Source: Elioraea rosea (lineage in GTDB: Bacteria; Pseudomonadota; Alphaproteobacteria; Acetobacterales; Acetobacteraceae). From it: a DNA stretch of 64,000 bases. This document shows positions 1 to 9,307 of the stretch, piece after piece. The stretch lies in the NCBI RefSeq assembly GCF_007644105.1, contig NZ_VFAC01000001.1:186001-250000 (forward strand), written 5' to 3'. Each line of letters starts with the position of its first letter. Position 1 is the first letter of the stretch. The notes under the pieces are model-generated. The model was not told the DNA's origin. It did no database searches and saw nothing but the letters and a program-made list of their open reading frames with translations. The position numbers and the translations under genes were made by a program.

Positions 1-527
1 GCGCGCATCCGCTCGGCCTCGGCCTCGGTCGCGGCCCGGGTGAGCTCGCCATCGCCCATCTCGCGCACGCGAAGCGTGGTGTGGCCGACGAAGGCGATGG
101 CGTTGACCACAGGCCGCTCCCGCTCCAGCGCGTCGGCGTAGGAGGCGAAGCTGTCGAAGCGCCACCAGCTCTCGTCGCCAAGCAGGTCGAGCGGCGGCGG
201 GGGGCGCATCTCGCGCGTCAGGGGCGAGAGCGAAACCCCGCAATTGCCCGCCACCACCGTCGTCACGCCCTGGGTCAGCTTGCAGTGCATGCACTCCGCG
301 CCGCAGAGAAGCGCGCGGTCGTCATGCGTGTGCGCATCGATGAAGCCCGGCGCGACGACCTTCCCCGTGCCGTCGATCTCGTTGTCCGCGCTCGTCGCCG
401 AGCAGTCGCCGACCGAGACGATCCTGTCGGCCGAGACCGCGACATCGCCTTGGAACCGTGGCGCGCCGGTGCCGTCGATGATCGTGGCGTTGCGGATGAT
501 CGTGTCGCAGCGGAACAGCGTGGCCAT
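1..527 (-). CDS. N-acyl-D-amino-acid deacylase-type amidohydrolase (3' part outside window)
   Basis: The N-terminal 175 residues of a metal-dependent amidohydrolase are visible; the gene runs off the left edge. The start ATG has a GGAGGG ribosome site about 8 bases upstream. After a short beta-strand region with NATIIDGTG (residues 13-21) comes the metal-binding signature FIDAHTHDD and then GNCGVSLSPL, the pattern of D-aminoacylases and dihydroorotase-like amidohydrolases. Family members hydrolyse N-acyl-D-amino acids in the cytoplasm with zinc bound by the HxH pair. It lies next to a hydantoinase/M20 operon, so a role in salvaging modified amino acids is likely. The exact substrate cannot be told. 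Confidence 0.85.
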   Translation of the reverse strand, partial: MATLFRCDTIIRNATIIDGTGAPRFQGDVAVSADRIVSVGDCSATSADNEIDGTGKVVAPGFIDAHTHDDRALLCGAECMHCKLTQGVTTVVAGNCGVSLSPLTREMRPPPPLDLLGDESWWRFDSFASYADALERERPVVNAIAFVGHTTLRVREMGDGELTRAATEAEAERMR

Positions 528-673
528 GCGCGGTACCCTCCCGGAAAACCGGCGCGATCATGCCGCCGCGGCAGGGTTTCGGCCAGGGAGAGGCCGGTTG
601 CGCAACGGCCCACTCGCGCTATGGTTGTGGAGCCAGGGCGGTCAACACCCGGCGATCCCCGAGGAGGACATCC

Positions 674-2026
674 ATGACAACCCCATTCCTGCCCAGGCGC
701 GCCGCCCTTGCCGGAGCCGGCCTAGCACTTCTGGCTGGCGGCAAGGCGAGTGCGCAGATCCAGCTCGCCCAAGCCCCGCAGGCCGCCGCGCCCACAGCAT
801 CACCGGCCGTCACGCCATCGGCCACCTCCGACGCGGTGCGCGGCTTCTCCAAGGCGCGGCTCGCGCGGATCCGCGGCGTGATGGAGGCAGAGGCCGCGCG
901 CAACTCCTTCCCCGGAGCGGTGACGCTGATCGCGCGCCAGGGCGAGGTCATCCATCTCGAGGCGCATGGCCATCTCGACGCGGCCAAGACGAAGCCCTTG
1001 ACGACGGATGCGATCTTCCTCCAGGCCTCGATGACCAAGCCCATCGTCTCGACGCTCGCAATGATGCTGGTCGAGCAGGGGCGGATGAAGCTCGACGACC
1101 CGGTGCACGCCTACCTGCCCGAGCTCGCGGAGCTGAAGGTGGAGATGCGCCGCGCCGGCGCCGAGCCGGAATACGTCCAGCCGACGCGGCCGCCGACCAT
1201 CCATGACCTGCTGCGCCACTCTGCCGGCTTCATCTACGCAAACCCCGCCTCGCCGTCGGCCGCCATCCGCGCGGCCTACGAGCGGCACGACATCGAGGCA
1301 CGCAACGGGCCGGTGCCGACGCGCACGATGCTGCAGCAGCTCGGCACCATCCCGCTCGCCTTCCAGCCTGGCACGACGTTCCACTACTCGATCGCGACCG
1401 ACGTGCTCGGCCTCACCCTCGAGCGCGCCGCCGGCATGCGGCTCGACCGGCTTCTCGCGCGCGACCTCACCGGCCCGCTCGGCATGGCCGACACGACCTG
1501 GTTCGTGCCCGAGGCAAAGCGCGCCCGCGTCGCCGAGGCGCCGACGACCGACCCGCAGACGTCGCGGATGTGGCGCAGCTACCGCATCACCGAGGATCCG
1601 GGCGATGCCTCCTACTTCAAGGGTGGCGCGGGGCTCGTCTCGACGGCGGCGGACTATCACCGCTACGCGCAGATGATCGCCAATGGCGGCGTGTTCGACG
1701 GCGTGCGCTACCTCTCGCCCGCCACCGTACGGTTCATGCTGTCGAACCACATCGTCGGCATGGCAGGCACACCGGCCGGCTCGACCGGCCCTGGCTACGG
1801 CTTCGGGCTCGGCTTCGGCGTGCGCCTCGATGACGGGATGGGCACGGCGGCGGGAAGCCCGGGCGATGCGATGTGGGCCGGCGCCTGGGGCACCAGCTTC
1901 ACGATCGACCGCGCCGAGGGCCTCGTCGCCATCCTCATGGCGCAGGGACCCTCGAACCGCTTCCGCACGCGGATGATCTTCAAGAACCTCGTCTACGGCG
2001 CGATGACGGAGAGCCTTCGCGCCTGA
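674..2026 (+). CDS. Secreted beta-lactamase-fold serine hydrolase (class C / esterase family VIII type)
   Basis: A 450-residue protein. The ATG at 674 follows GAGGAGGA and gives a twin-arginine-like leader (PRRAALAGAGLALLAGG, cut near residue 28), so export to the periplasm is expected. The beta-lactamase SxxK motif is S119-M-T-K122 (QASMTKP). The second motif is FHYSIATDVLG, with the Tyr of YxN kept and Asn replaced. The C-terminal KTG-like position reads GAWGTSF. These substitutions are typical of family VIII carboxylesterases and D-aminopeptidase-like enzymes, not true cephalosporinases. Ester or peptide hydrolysis is the best guess. It converges with the hydantoinase operon, ending 30 bases from it. 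Confidence 0.85.
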   Translation: MTTPFLPRRAALAGAGLALLAGGKASAQIQLAQAPQAAAPTASPAVTPSATSDAVRGFSKARLARIRGVMEAEAARNSFPGAVTLIARQGEVIHLEAHGHLDAAKTKPLTTDAIFLQASMTKPIVSTLAMMLVEQGRMKLDDPVHAYLPELAELKVEMRRAGAEPEYVQPTRPPTIHDLLRHSAGFIYANPASPSAAIRAAYERHDIEARNGPVPTRTMLQQLGTIPLAFQPGTTFHYSIATDVLGLTLERAAGMRLDRLLARDLTGPLGMADTTWFVPEAKRARVAEAPTTDPQTSRMWRSYRITEDPGDASYFKGGAGLVSTAADYHRYAQMIANGGVFDGVRYLSPATVRFMLSNHIVGMAGTPAGSTGPGYGFGLGFGVRLDDGMGTAAGSPGDAMWAGAWGTSFTIDRAEGLVAILMAQGPSNRFRTRMIFKNLVYGAMTESLRA

Positions 2027-2056
2027 GCCCGGACCGGGCCGGCTGGCGCGCCTGCG

Positions 2057-3736
2057 TCATCCGGTCCAGCCATACTCCGCCTTCGCCCGCTCGGACGTGA
2101 TCAGCCCGTCCGCCACGTCGCGGGCGATGAGGTCGCGGTCACGCTGCTTCGGGTCGCCCATGCCGCCGCCGCCGGGAAGCAGGAGCAGGAGCCGCTCGCC
2201 CTCCGGAACGGTCTGGAAGCCCTTCGTGCGCAGCGTCTTGCCGGATTTGAGCGCGACGACGCCGGCGGCACCATCGCCCCCGCCCTTGCGGCCGCGCGGG
2301 GCGTTCGCCACCCGGTCGAAGATCGCGTTGACCGCGAACTCCGCCTCGCCCTTGGTGCCGATCTCCATGATCTGGCCGAAGCCGCCGCGCGTGCGGCCCG
2401 CGCCGGCGCTGTCGGGGCGAAGCTCCTTCTTCCAGAACACGACCGGCGCGACATTCTCCGTCGCCTCCACGGGCATGGTCCGCACGCCGGAGGGAAAGGC
2501 GATGCCGGAGAGCCCGTCCTGCGTCGCGCGCGCGCCGGTGCCGCCGGAGTTGAAGGTGATGATCTCGAAATCCTCGACCTTCGCGGCCTGGCCCGACACC
2601 TGGGTGCCGCCACGCAAAGGCGGGTTCCAGAGGCAGGAGGAACCCTCCGCCGCGACGCGGTCAGGCACGGCCTGCACGAGGCAGCCCATCATCAGGTCGG
2701 GCAGCAGCTGGCCGGTGACGTGGCGCACCGCCACCGGATAGGGGCGCGGGGCGTTGAGGATGCAGCCCTCGGGGATCTTCATCCGGAAGGGCTGGAGCGA
2801 GGCCCAGTTGTTCGGGATCTCAGGTGCCACCACCACCTTGATGCCGAAGCAGGAATAGGCGCGGCAATAGGCCGGCGGCACGTTGATCGCGCGCGTCGAC
2901 AGGCCCGAGGTGCCTGCGAAATCCACCTCGATCGTCGCGTCGTTCACCGTCATCGCGGCGGCGAGCGTGACCGGCGCCTCGTAGCCGTCAGACTGGATCG
3001 TCGCGCTGTAGGTACCCTTCAGAAGCTTCGCGATCTCTGCCTCGGTGGCGCGGAGCGAGGCCTCGAAGATCGCCTCGGCAAGAGGGTCGAGCCCCTCCAT
3101 GCCGAACTCCTCCATCATCTCGATCAGCCGCTTCGCCCCCGCATCGTTGCAGGCGCAGAGCGAGTAGATGTCACCCTCGAGCTCGACCGGCGTGCGCGAG
3201 CCAGCACGGATGAAGTCGAAGAAGGTCTCGTTCGCGCGGCCTTCCTCGAAGCACTTCACGATGGGGATGTAGAGCCCCTCCTCGAACACCGACCGCCCCT
3301 CGGGCCCCATGCCGAGGCCGCCGATGTCGATGATGTGCGCGGTGTTGGCGAAGAGGCCGACGATGCGGCCGTCCTTGAAGGCGGGGGTGACGACGGTGAG
3401 GTCGTGCAGGTGGCCCGTGCCGAGCCAGGGATCGTTGGTGATGTAGTGGTCGCCGGGCTTCATCGTCTCGGCGGGGAACTTGGCGAGGAAATGCGCCACG
3501 CTCTCCATCATCGAGTTCACGTGGCCTGGCGTTCCCGTCACCGCCTGGGCGAGCATGCGGCCCTTGAGGTCGAAGATGCCTGCCGAGAGGTCTCCCGCCT
3601 CGCGCACCGTCGTCGAGAAGGCGGTGCGGATCATCGTTTGCGCCTGCTCCTCGACGACGGCGATCAGGCGGTTCCACATGATCTGCGTCTGGATCCTGGC
3701 GAGCGCAGAAAGCTCGTCATTGGCCATCTGGTGCAT
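2057..3736 (-). CDS. hyuB: Hydantoinase B / N-methylhydantoinase B-type subunit
   Basis: A 559-residue HyuB-family subunit. It acts with HyuA in ATP-dependent ring opening of hydantoins, 5-oxoproline or related cyclic amides in the cytoplasm. The family signature ITNDPWLGTGHLHD is at residues 99-112. Near the C-terminus are RTRGGFGQ and the Gly-rich GGGGMGDP stretch, then the usual closing helix. Length is normal. The start has GAGGAG eight bases upstream; the ATG nine bases later is a possible alternative. It lies 12 bases downstream of hyuA and is the last gene of the operon. Substrate is not deducible: hydantoinase, oxoprolinase and acetone-carboxylase relatives share this fold. Confidence 0.9.
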   Translation of the reverse strand: MHQMANDELSALARIQTQIMWNRLIAVVEEQAQTMIRTAFSTTVREAGDLSAGIFDLKGRMLAQAVTGTPGHVNSMMESVAHFLAKFPAETMKPGDHYITNDPWLGTGHLHDLTVVTPAFKDGRIVGLFANTAHIIDIGGLGMGPEGRSVFEEGLYIPIVKCFEEGRANETFFDFIRAGSRTPVELEGDIYSLCACNDAGAKRLIEMMEEFGMEGLDPLAEAIFEASLRATEAEIAKLLKGTYSATIQSDGYEAPVTLAAAMTVNDATIEVDFAGTSGLSTRAINVPPAYCRAYSCFGIKVVVAPEIPNNWASLQPFRMKIPEGCILNAPRPYPVAVRHVTGQLLPDLMMGCLVQAVPDRVAAEGSSCLWNPPLRGGTQVSGQAAKVEDFEIITFNSGGTGARATQDGLSGIAFPSGVRTMPVEATENVAPVVFWKKELRPDSAGAGRTRGGFGQIMEIGTKGEAEFAVNAIFDRVANAPRGRKGGGDGAAGVVALKSGKTLRTKGFQTVPEGERLLLLLPGGGGMGDPKQRDRDLIARDVADGLITSERAKAEYGWTG

Positions 3737-3748
3737 CGTCGCTGCTCC

Positions 3749-5824
3749 TCAGGCGTTGCCGCGCGTCAGGCGGATATAGCCCATGCCGTCGATCCTCGCG
3801 GTCCAGCCCGGGCCGACGAGGGTCGAAGTCTCGTCCTCTGCGATGATCGCGGGGCCCGAGAGCGTCGAGCCCGGCGACAGGCTTGCCCGATCATACACCG
3901 CCCAGTCCGCCACCGTCCCGGTCGCGGTGTCGCGCACGGCCTGGCTGCGTGCCGGTTCGGCTGGCGCCGCCGCGCCCGCCTCCGGCGCTGGGGAAACCGG
4001 TTCCGGAACGGTCGCGATCGTCACGGCGAAGGAGAGGATCTCAACATCGGAGCCCGGAACCGGCCGGTCGTAGAACGAGGTGTAGAGCCGGTCATACTCG
4101 GCGCGGATGGCGGCAACGTCGGCCTCCGTCAGCACCCGCGCAGGGATCGGCACGGCGATCTCGTGCCCCTGGCCGACATAGCGCATGTAGGCGAGGCGGT
4201 GCTCCTCCATCTCCCGCCCCTTCGCGCCGACGGCGACGACCTCCGAGGCCTCGCGGCTCATCGCGCCGAGCAGCGCGTTCACCGCTGCCACGTCGAAGCT
4301 CGAGAAGCGCTGGTAGAGGCTCTTGACCACCTCGTAGGCGACGGGCGCGCGCAGGAACCCGATGGCGGAGCCGACGCCTGCGCCCGAGGGCACGAGCACC
4401 GAGGTGACGCCGATCTTCTCCGCCACGCGGTAGCCGTGCACCGGCCCGCCGCCGCCGAAGGCGACGAGGGTTCGGCCCGCGAGGTTCTTGCCGCTCTCGA
4501 TCGCGTGCACGCGCGCGGCGTTCGCCATGTTCTCATCGACCATCTCGACGACGCCGAGCGCTGCCATCTCGGGCGCGAGCCCGAGTGCCGTACCGACGGC
4601 GCGGCCCAGCGCATCGCGCGCGGCATCGGGGTAGAGCTTCAGGTAGCCTCCGGCGAAATGTGCGGGGTCATAGCGGCCGAGGGCGAGGTTCGCATCCGTC
4701 ACCGCCGGCAGCGTGCCGCCACGGCCGTAGCAGGCCGGCCCTGGGTCTGCGCCCGCGCTCTCGGGGCCGACGGCGATGCGGCCCATGCTGTCGACATGCG
4801 CGAGGCTTCCGCCGCCCGCGCCGATCTCGACCATCTCGATCACGGGGATGCGCAAGGGCAGGCCTGAACCCTTCTTGAACCGCCCGACGCGCGCGACCTC
4901 GAAGGTGCGCGAGGCCTGCGGGCGGTAATGGTCGATCAGGCAAACCTTCGCGGTCGTTCCGCCCATGTCGTAGGAGAGCACGTCCTCGAGCCCGACCTCG
5001 CGCGCGATGTGGGCAGCGAAGATCGCACCGCCCGCCGGCCCGCTCTCGACCAGGCGGATCGGGTAGCGGCACGCGGTATCGACCGTGGTGAGACCGCCTC
5101 CCGACAGCATGAGGAACAGCGGCGCCGTCAGCCCCGCCTCGTGCAGTCCGCTCTCGAGCTTGCGCAGGTAGCGGCTCATCAGGGGCTGCACATAGGCGTT
5201 GGCGACCGTTGTCGAGAACCGCTCCCACTCGCGCATCTCGGGCGAGACCTCGGAGGAAAGGCTCACCGGCACGTCGGGCAGCTCGGCCTCGAGGATCTCG
5301 CGCACGCGGCGCTCATGCGCGCCGTTGACGAAGGCGTGCAGGAAGCCGACGGCGATGGCCTCGATGCGCTCCTGCTTCAGGAGGGGAACGAGCGCGCGCA
5401 CGGCCGCCTCGTCGAGCGGCTTCAGAACCGCGCCAGTGTTGTCGAGGCGCTCGGGCACGGGAAGGCGAAGCCGCCGGGGAACGAGCGGCTCGGGAAGGGT
5501 GATCTGCAGGTCGTACTGGTCGTAGCGCGCCTCGTTGCCCAGCGCGAGAACGTCGCGGAAGCCTTCGGTGGTGATCAGCGCGGTGCGCGCGCCCTTGCGC
5601 TCGATCAGCGCGTTGGTCGCAAGGGTGGTGCCGTGGATGACCAGGCCGATATCGGAAGGCGAGAGGTTCGCGTCCTTGAGAATGGTGGCCACGCCGTCCA
5701 GCACGCCCTTCTCGGGTGTCGCGGGCGTCGTCAGCACCTTCGCCGTCCAGCGCTTCTCGCCATCCTCGAGGGCGAGGTCGGTGAAGGTGCCGCCGATATC
5801 GACGGCAAGCCGCGCGGTCGCCAT
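3749..5824 (-). CDS. hyuA: Hydantoinase A / N-methylhydantoinase A-type ATPase subunit
   Basis: A 691-residue HyuA subunit with the ASKHA ATPase fold. The phosphate-binding motif VDIGGTFTD is at residues 8-16, HGTTLATNAL at 64-73, SGPAGG at 261-266 and a second phosphate loop DMGGTTAKV at 286-294. It couples ATP hydrolysis to ring opening of hydantoin or oxoproline substrates with HyuB. Its ATG overlaps the stop of the upstream M20 gene (TGATG), showing translational coupling. The two amidohydrolases directly upstream suggest that the ring-opened product (N-carbamoyl or N-acyl amino acid) is processed by the same operon. Confidence 0.92.
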   Translation of the reverse strand: MATARLAVDIGGTFTDLALEDGEKRWTAKVLTTPATPEKGVLDGVATILKDANLSPSDIGLVIHGTTLATNALIERKGARTALITTEGFRDVLALGNEARYDQYDLQITLPEPLVPRRLRLPVPERLDNTGAVLKPLDEAAVRALVPLLKQERIEAIAVGFLHAFVNGAHERRVREILEAELPDVPVSLSSEVSPEMREWERFSTTVANAYVQPLMSRYLRKLESGLHEAGLTAPLFLMLSGGGLTTVDTACRYPIRLVESGPAGGAIFAAHIAREVGLEDVLSYDMGGTTAKVCLIDHYRPQASRTFEVARVGRFKKGSGLPLRIPVIEMVEIGAGGGSLAHVDSMGRIAVGPESAGADPGPACYGRGGTLPAVTDANLALGRYDPAHFAGGYLKLYPDAARDALGRAVGTALGLAPEMAALGVVEMVDENMANAARVHAIESGKNLAGRTLVAFGGGGPVHGYRVAEKIGVTSVLVPSGAGVGSAIGFLRAPVAYEVVKSLYQRFSSFDVAAVNALLGAMSREASEVVAVGAKGREMEEHRLAYMRYVGQGHEIAVPIPARVLTEADVAAIRAEYDRLYTSFYDRPVPGSDVEILSFAVTIATVPEPVSPAPEAGAAAPAEPARSQAVRDTATGTVADWAVYDRASLSPGSTLSGPAIIAEDETSTLVGPGWTARIDGMGYIRLTRGNA

Positions 5825-7089
5825 CAGCCCGCCACCCCCGCAGCCCAGGTCGTCACGACCGCGCAGGCCCGCGCGAAATCTTCCATACGCATTTCCTCAT
5901 CGGGGTTGTGGCTGCCGTTCTGGTTGCGAACGAACACCATGCCGGCCGGCACGCCGGCGGCAGCGAAGGCGGCGGCATCGTGCCCGCCGCCCGAAGGCAT
6001 GACCTTGTGCGCGATGCCGAGCGCGGTCGCGGCGCGGACGAGCCCGTCCTGGATCGCCTTGTCCATCAGCGCCGGCGAGGAGCCCGTCTCGGCGCCGAGC
6101 TCGACCCTTACGCCGCGGCGCGCCTCGATCTCCGGGATCATCGCGTGCAGGGCGTCGAACAGCGCGTCGCAATAGGCGGGTACCACGCTGCGTACGTCGA
6201 GCTGGAACCGCGCCTCGCCGGGGATCTTGGTGAACCCCGCCTCCTCGGTGGTTGCGAGCACGCAGAAGGTACACACCATCTCGCGCCCCGCCGCGTCGAG
6301 CCGCGCCCATTCCTCGTCGAGCCTGTGCGCAAGCTCCGCAAGCGCGATCGCTGCGTCATGGCGGTAGCGGCGCGGGGTCGCGCCCGAATGGTCGTACCTG
6401 CCGACGACGCGCGCGGCACGAAGCCTGCGCGAGCCGGGCACGCCGGTGATGATGCCGACGGGGATGCCATCGCTGTCGAGAACCGGGCCCTGCTCGATGT
6501 GCAGCTCGAGGAAGGCCGCGACGTTGTGCGGCCCGAGAACCGCCTTGCCTGCGCGCGCGGCCTCGGGGTCGAATCCCTCCTGGCGCATGTGCTCGGCGAG
6601 GCTCCGCCCGCTGTCCTGCCGCCTGACGTCGAGCTCCTCGGGCTTGAGCCGCCCGAGCGCGCCGCGGCTTCCGGGATAGGAGGTCGGGAACCAGGCCCCT
6701 GCCTCCTCAGCGCGGATCGCCATGACGGTCACGTCGCGCGCGGGCGCGAAGCTCGCGCGCTTCATTCCTGCGACGGCCGCGAGCCCCGCGAGCACGCCGG
6801 CCGCGCCATCGAAGTTGCCGCCTCGCGGCACGCTGTCGAGATGGCTTCCCATCAGCACGGCGGGGGCCGACCGGTCCGCCCCCGGAAGGGTCAGGTAGAG
6901 GTTGCCGACATGGTCGGTGCGCGCCTCGAGGCCGAGGCGCTCGCCCTCCTCCCGCACGAGCGCATGGGCGATGCGCTCGCCCGGCCCGAAGGCCTCGCGG
7001 GTGATGCCGACGCCGTCATGCGTGCGTTCGCGCAAGGCGCCGAACAGCCGCTCGGCAAGCTCGACATCGGGGGTCAGGTTCGGTCGCAT
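5824..7089 (-). CDS. M20-family Zn-dependent amidohydrolase (N-carbamoyl-amino-acid hydrolase / allantoate amidohydrolase type)
   Basis: 421 residues, the normal size for beta-ureidopropionase/HyuC-like hydrolases. Metal-site motifs are GSHLDSV (His83), GGNFDGAAGV (Asp94), RAEEAG (Glu128/129), LELHIEQGPVL and GSHNPDEE. The family removes the carbamoyl group from N-carbamoyl amino acids or opens allantoate, releasing CO2 and ammonia. Five bases separate it from the upstream paralogue, and it overlaps hyuA by one base. Together with HyuAB it would complete conversion of a hydantoin to a free amino acid. Stereochemistry is unknown, though this family is usually L-specific. Confidence 0.9.
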   Translation of the reverse strand: MRPNLTPDVELAERLFGALRERTHDGVGITREAFGPGERIAHALVREEGERLGLEARTDHVGNLYLTLPGADRSAPAVLMGSHLDSVPRGGNFDGAAGVLAGLAAVAGMKRASFAPARDVTVMAIRAEEAGAWFPTSYPGSRGALGRLKPEELDVRRQDSGRSLAEHMRQEGFDPEAARAGKAVLGPHNVAAFLELHIEQGPVLDSDGIPVGIITGVPGSRRLRAARVVGRYDHSGATPRRYRHDAAIALAELAHRLDEEWARLDAAGREMVCTFCVLATTEEAGFTKIPGEARFQLDVRSVVPAYCDALFDALHAMIPEIEARRGVRVELGAETGSSPALMDKAIQDGLVRAATALGIAHKVMPSGGGHDAAAFAAAGVPAGMVFVRNQNGSHNPDEEMRMEDFARACAVVTTWAAGVAG

Positions 7090-7094
7090 CTCTC

Positions 7095-8366
7095 TCAGCC
7101 CTGGTGGGTCGCGGCGAGCGTGGCCAGGATCCGCGCGGCCTCGGCGAAGTCGGCCATCTCCATCGCCTCGTCGGGGTTGTGGCTGCCGTTCTGGTTGCGG
7201 ATGAACAGCATCGCCGCAGGCACGCCCGCCTCGTGGAAGGCAAGCGCGTCATGCCCGCCGCCGGAGGGCATCTCGTGGCACGCGATGAACCGTGCCGAGG
7301 CACAGTCGCGCAGCCGCTGCACGAGCGCCTCGTCGAGGAAGCCGGGCCGCGGCCCCGTGTCGGGGCCGAGCGTCACCGTCACGCCGTGCTTCGCCTCCGC
7401 CTCGGCGATCAGCTCGTCGAGGATGTGGCGCATGCGCGCGAGCGCGGGGAGATCGACGCCACGGATGTCGAGGGTGAAGCGCGCCTCGCCAGGCACGCGG
7501 CTCCATGTCGCCATCGCGGGGTCGACGCCGATGACGCCGAAGGTCGTCATGATGCGGTGGCCTTCCGCCTCGAACCGGTCCCAGCTCGCGTTGATGCCGG
7601 CGACGATGTGGGCGAGTGCTGCCACCGCATCGCGGCGCACGCGCTTCGGCGCGCCGCCGACATGGGCGTATTCGCCGGTGATGCGCGCCTGTCGGAACCG
7701 GTAGCCGCCGCTGATCGCGGGGACGATGGCGACCGCGCGATCGACCTCGATCAGCTCCGGCCCCTGCTCGATATGCGCCTCGACGAAGCCCGCGATGCGC
7801 TCCGGGTCGAGATGCCGCCGCCCGGCGGCGATCGCGTCCGGATCGAAGCCGAGGGCGCGCATGTGCTCGGCGAGAGTGCGACCGGTGTCGGAGCGCTTCA
7901 GCGCGAGCGCGTCGGCAGGAAGTCGCCCGAGTGCGGCCTTCGCACCTGGGAAGGAGACGGGGAACCACACCGTCTCCTCCGCCCGCGTCATCATCACCGC
8001 GACGTCCGCTTCCGGGCGATGGTTTGCCTTCACGAGGCCCGACAGCGCGGCAAGCCCCGCGAGCACACCCGCCGCACCGTCGTAGTTGCCGCCATGCGCG
8101 ACGCTGTCGAGATGGCTTCCGATCAAAAGCGTCCTGCCGCCCTCCGCCTTGCCAGGCAGCGTGGCGTAGCTGTTGCCGGCGAAGTCGCGGGTGACGGCGA
8201 GCCCCGCTTCCTTCGCCGCCTCGATGCACAGCGCATGCGCACGCTCCTCGCCCGGCCCATAGGCATCGCGCGTCACGCCAGGCGGGTCGAGGCTCGCCTC
8301 GCGCAGCGAAGCGAACAGCGCCTCGGCAAGCGCGAGGTCGGGTTCGAGGCGAGCCTCGTGCTTCAC
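7095..8366 (-). CDS. Second M20-family Zn-dependent amidohydrolase
   Basis: A 423-residue paralogue of the next gene with the same architecture: GSHLDSV (His85), GGNYDGAAGV (Asp96), TRAEETVWF (Glu130/131), EAHIEQGPEL and GSHNPDEAM. I place the start at GTG 8366. It has a GAGGG ribosome site and leaves a short gap after the upstream SDR, while a longer reading upstream would overlap the SDR and has no family resemblance. Having two such enzymes side by side suggests different substrates (for example N-carbamoyl versus N-formyl/allantoate-like) or opposite product chain preferences. Confidence 0.9.
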   Translation of the reverse strand: MKHEARLEPDLALAEALFASLREASLDPPGVTRDAYGPGEERAHALCIEAAKEAGLAVTRDFAGNSYATLPGKAEGGRTLLIGSHLDSVAHGGNYDGAAGVLAGLAALSGLVKANHRPEADVAVMMTRAEETVWFPVSFPGAKAALGRLPADALALKRSDTGRTLAEHMRALGFDPDAIAAGRRHLDPERIAGFVEAHIEQGPELIEVDRAVAIVPAISGGYRFRQARITGEYAHVGGAPKRVRRDAVAALAHIVAGINASWDRFEAEGHRIMTTFGVIGVDPAMATWSRVPGEARFTLDIRGVDLPALARMRHILDELIAEAEAKHGVTVTLGPDTGPRPGFLDEALVQRLRDCASARFIACHEMPSGGGHDALAFHEAGVPAAMLFIRNQNGSHNPDEAMEMADFAEAARILATLAATHQG

Positions 8367-8376
8367 CCTGTCGCCC

Positions 8377-9165
8377 TCAGAACGACCGCACGATGCCGCC
8401 GTCGCAGCGGATGATGCTGCCCGTGATGTAGGAGGCGCGTTCCGAGGCAAGGAAGGTGCCCACCGCGCCGTACTCCTCCGGCGTGCCGATGCGGCCGGCG
8501 GGGATGAGCGCCGCGCGCTTGGCGAGCGCAGCCTCGAAGGTGATCCCCTCCTTCTTCGCCATGAACCCGGCCGTGTCCTTCGTCCGGTCCGTCAGGATCG
8601 AGCCGGGGGCGAGGATGTTGCAGGTCACGCCATCGGCGGCGACCTCGTTGGCGAGGGTCTTGTTCCAGCCGACGATCGAGGCGCGAAGCGTGTTCGAGAG
8701 AACCATGTTCGGCAGGGGCTGCACCATGCCGGAGGAACCCACCGTGATGATGCGGCCCCATTTCCGCTCCCGCATCGCGGGCAGGAGGCGCATGGCAAGC
8801 CGGATGGGTGCGACCACCATCTTGCCGAACTGCTCCTTGAGCGCGGCGAGGTCGAGGTCGAGCGCGGGGCCGACAGGCGGGCCGCCATGGTTGAGGATGA
8901 GGATGTCGACGCCCCCCATCTTCGCGACGGCAGCGTCGGCGAGCGCATCCATGCCCGCCTCGTCCGACACGTCGGCCGCGATCGCATGGGCCGGGGCGCC
9001 GCTTTTCCCCGAGAGCTCCTTGGCCAGCGCCTCGAGGGCTGCGAGGTCGCGGCTCGCGAGCGTCAGCGTCGCGCCCTCCCCGGCCAGCCCCTCGGCGATC
9101 GCGCGCCCGAGCCCCTTCGAGGCGCCCATGACCAGCGCGCGCTTGCCCTTCAACCCGAGATCCAT
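8377..9165 (-). CDS. SDR-family protein with altered active site
   Basis: 262 residues with a Rossmann nucleotide-binding motif GASKGLG (residues 14-20) and an SDR NHGG motif (ILNHGG). The catalytic Ser is kept (VGSSGM), but the region where YxxxK should lie reads MVLSNTLRAS, so the catalytic Tyr and Lys are missing. A subgroup of FabG-like SDRs shares this 'LSNxLR' replacement; its chemistry is not established. It is the first gene of the hydantoinase operon, 10 bases before the M20 genes, and lies back-to-back with a D-2-hydroxyacid dehydrogenase. It may be an oxidoreductase or a binding protein. Confidence 0.85.
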   Translation of the reverse strand: MDLGLKGKRALVMGASKGLGRAIAEGLAGEGATLTLASRDLAALEALAKELSGKSGAPAHAIAADVSDEAGMDALADAAVAKMGGVDILILNHGGPPVGPALDLDLAALKEQFGKMVVAPIRLAMRLLPAMRERKWGRIITVGSSGMVQPLPNMVLSNTLRASIVGWNKTLANEVAADGVTCNILAPGSILTDRTKDTAGFMAKKEGITFEAALAKRAALIPAGRIGTPEEYGAVGTFLASERASYITGSIIRCDGGIVRSF

Positions 9166-9307
9166 CCGGCCCTCCCATGCGTAAGGCCGGGCATCCTAAG
9201 GGCCATCGCCGCCGGGGCAAGCCCGGGCCAGGCAAGGGCGGGGCTTGCGCCGCGGGTGCCGTTGCGCAAGAAGGCCCGGCTCGCACGCCACCGGGAGGCC
9301 CGAGACG

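Noticed and set aside
674-2026. Antibiotic-resistance beta-lactamase
   Set aside because: The SxxK motif is present but YxN and KTG are replaced in the way seen in esterases and peptidases, so resistance is not supported.
2720-4867. A 2.1-kb plus-strand open frame over hyuA/hyuB
   Set aside because: Antisense shadow: low-complexity Arg/Gly/His translation with no domain, while hyuA and hyuB have clear motifs on the other strand.
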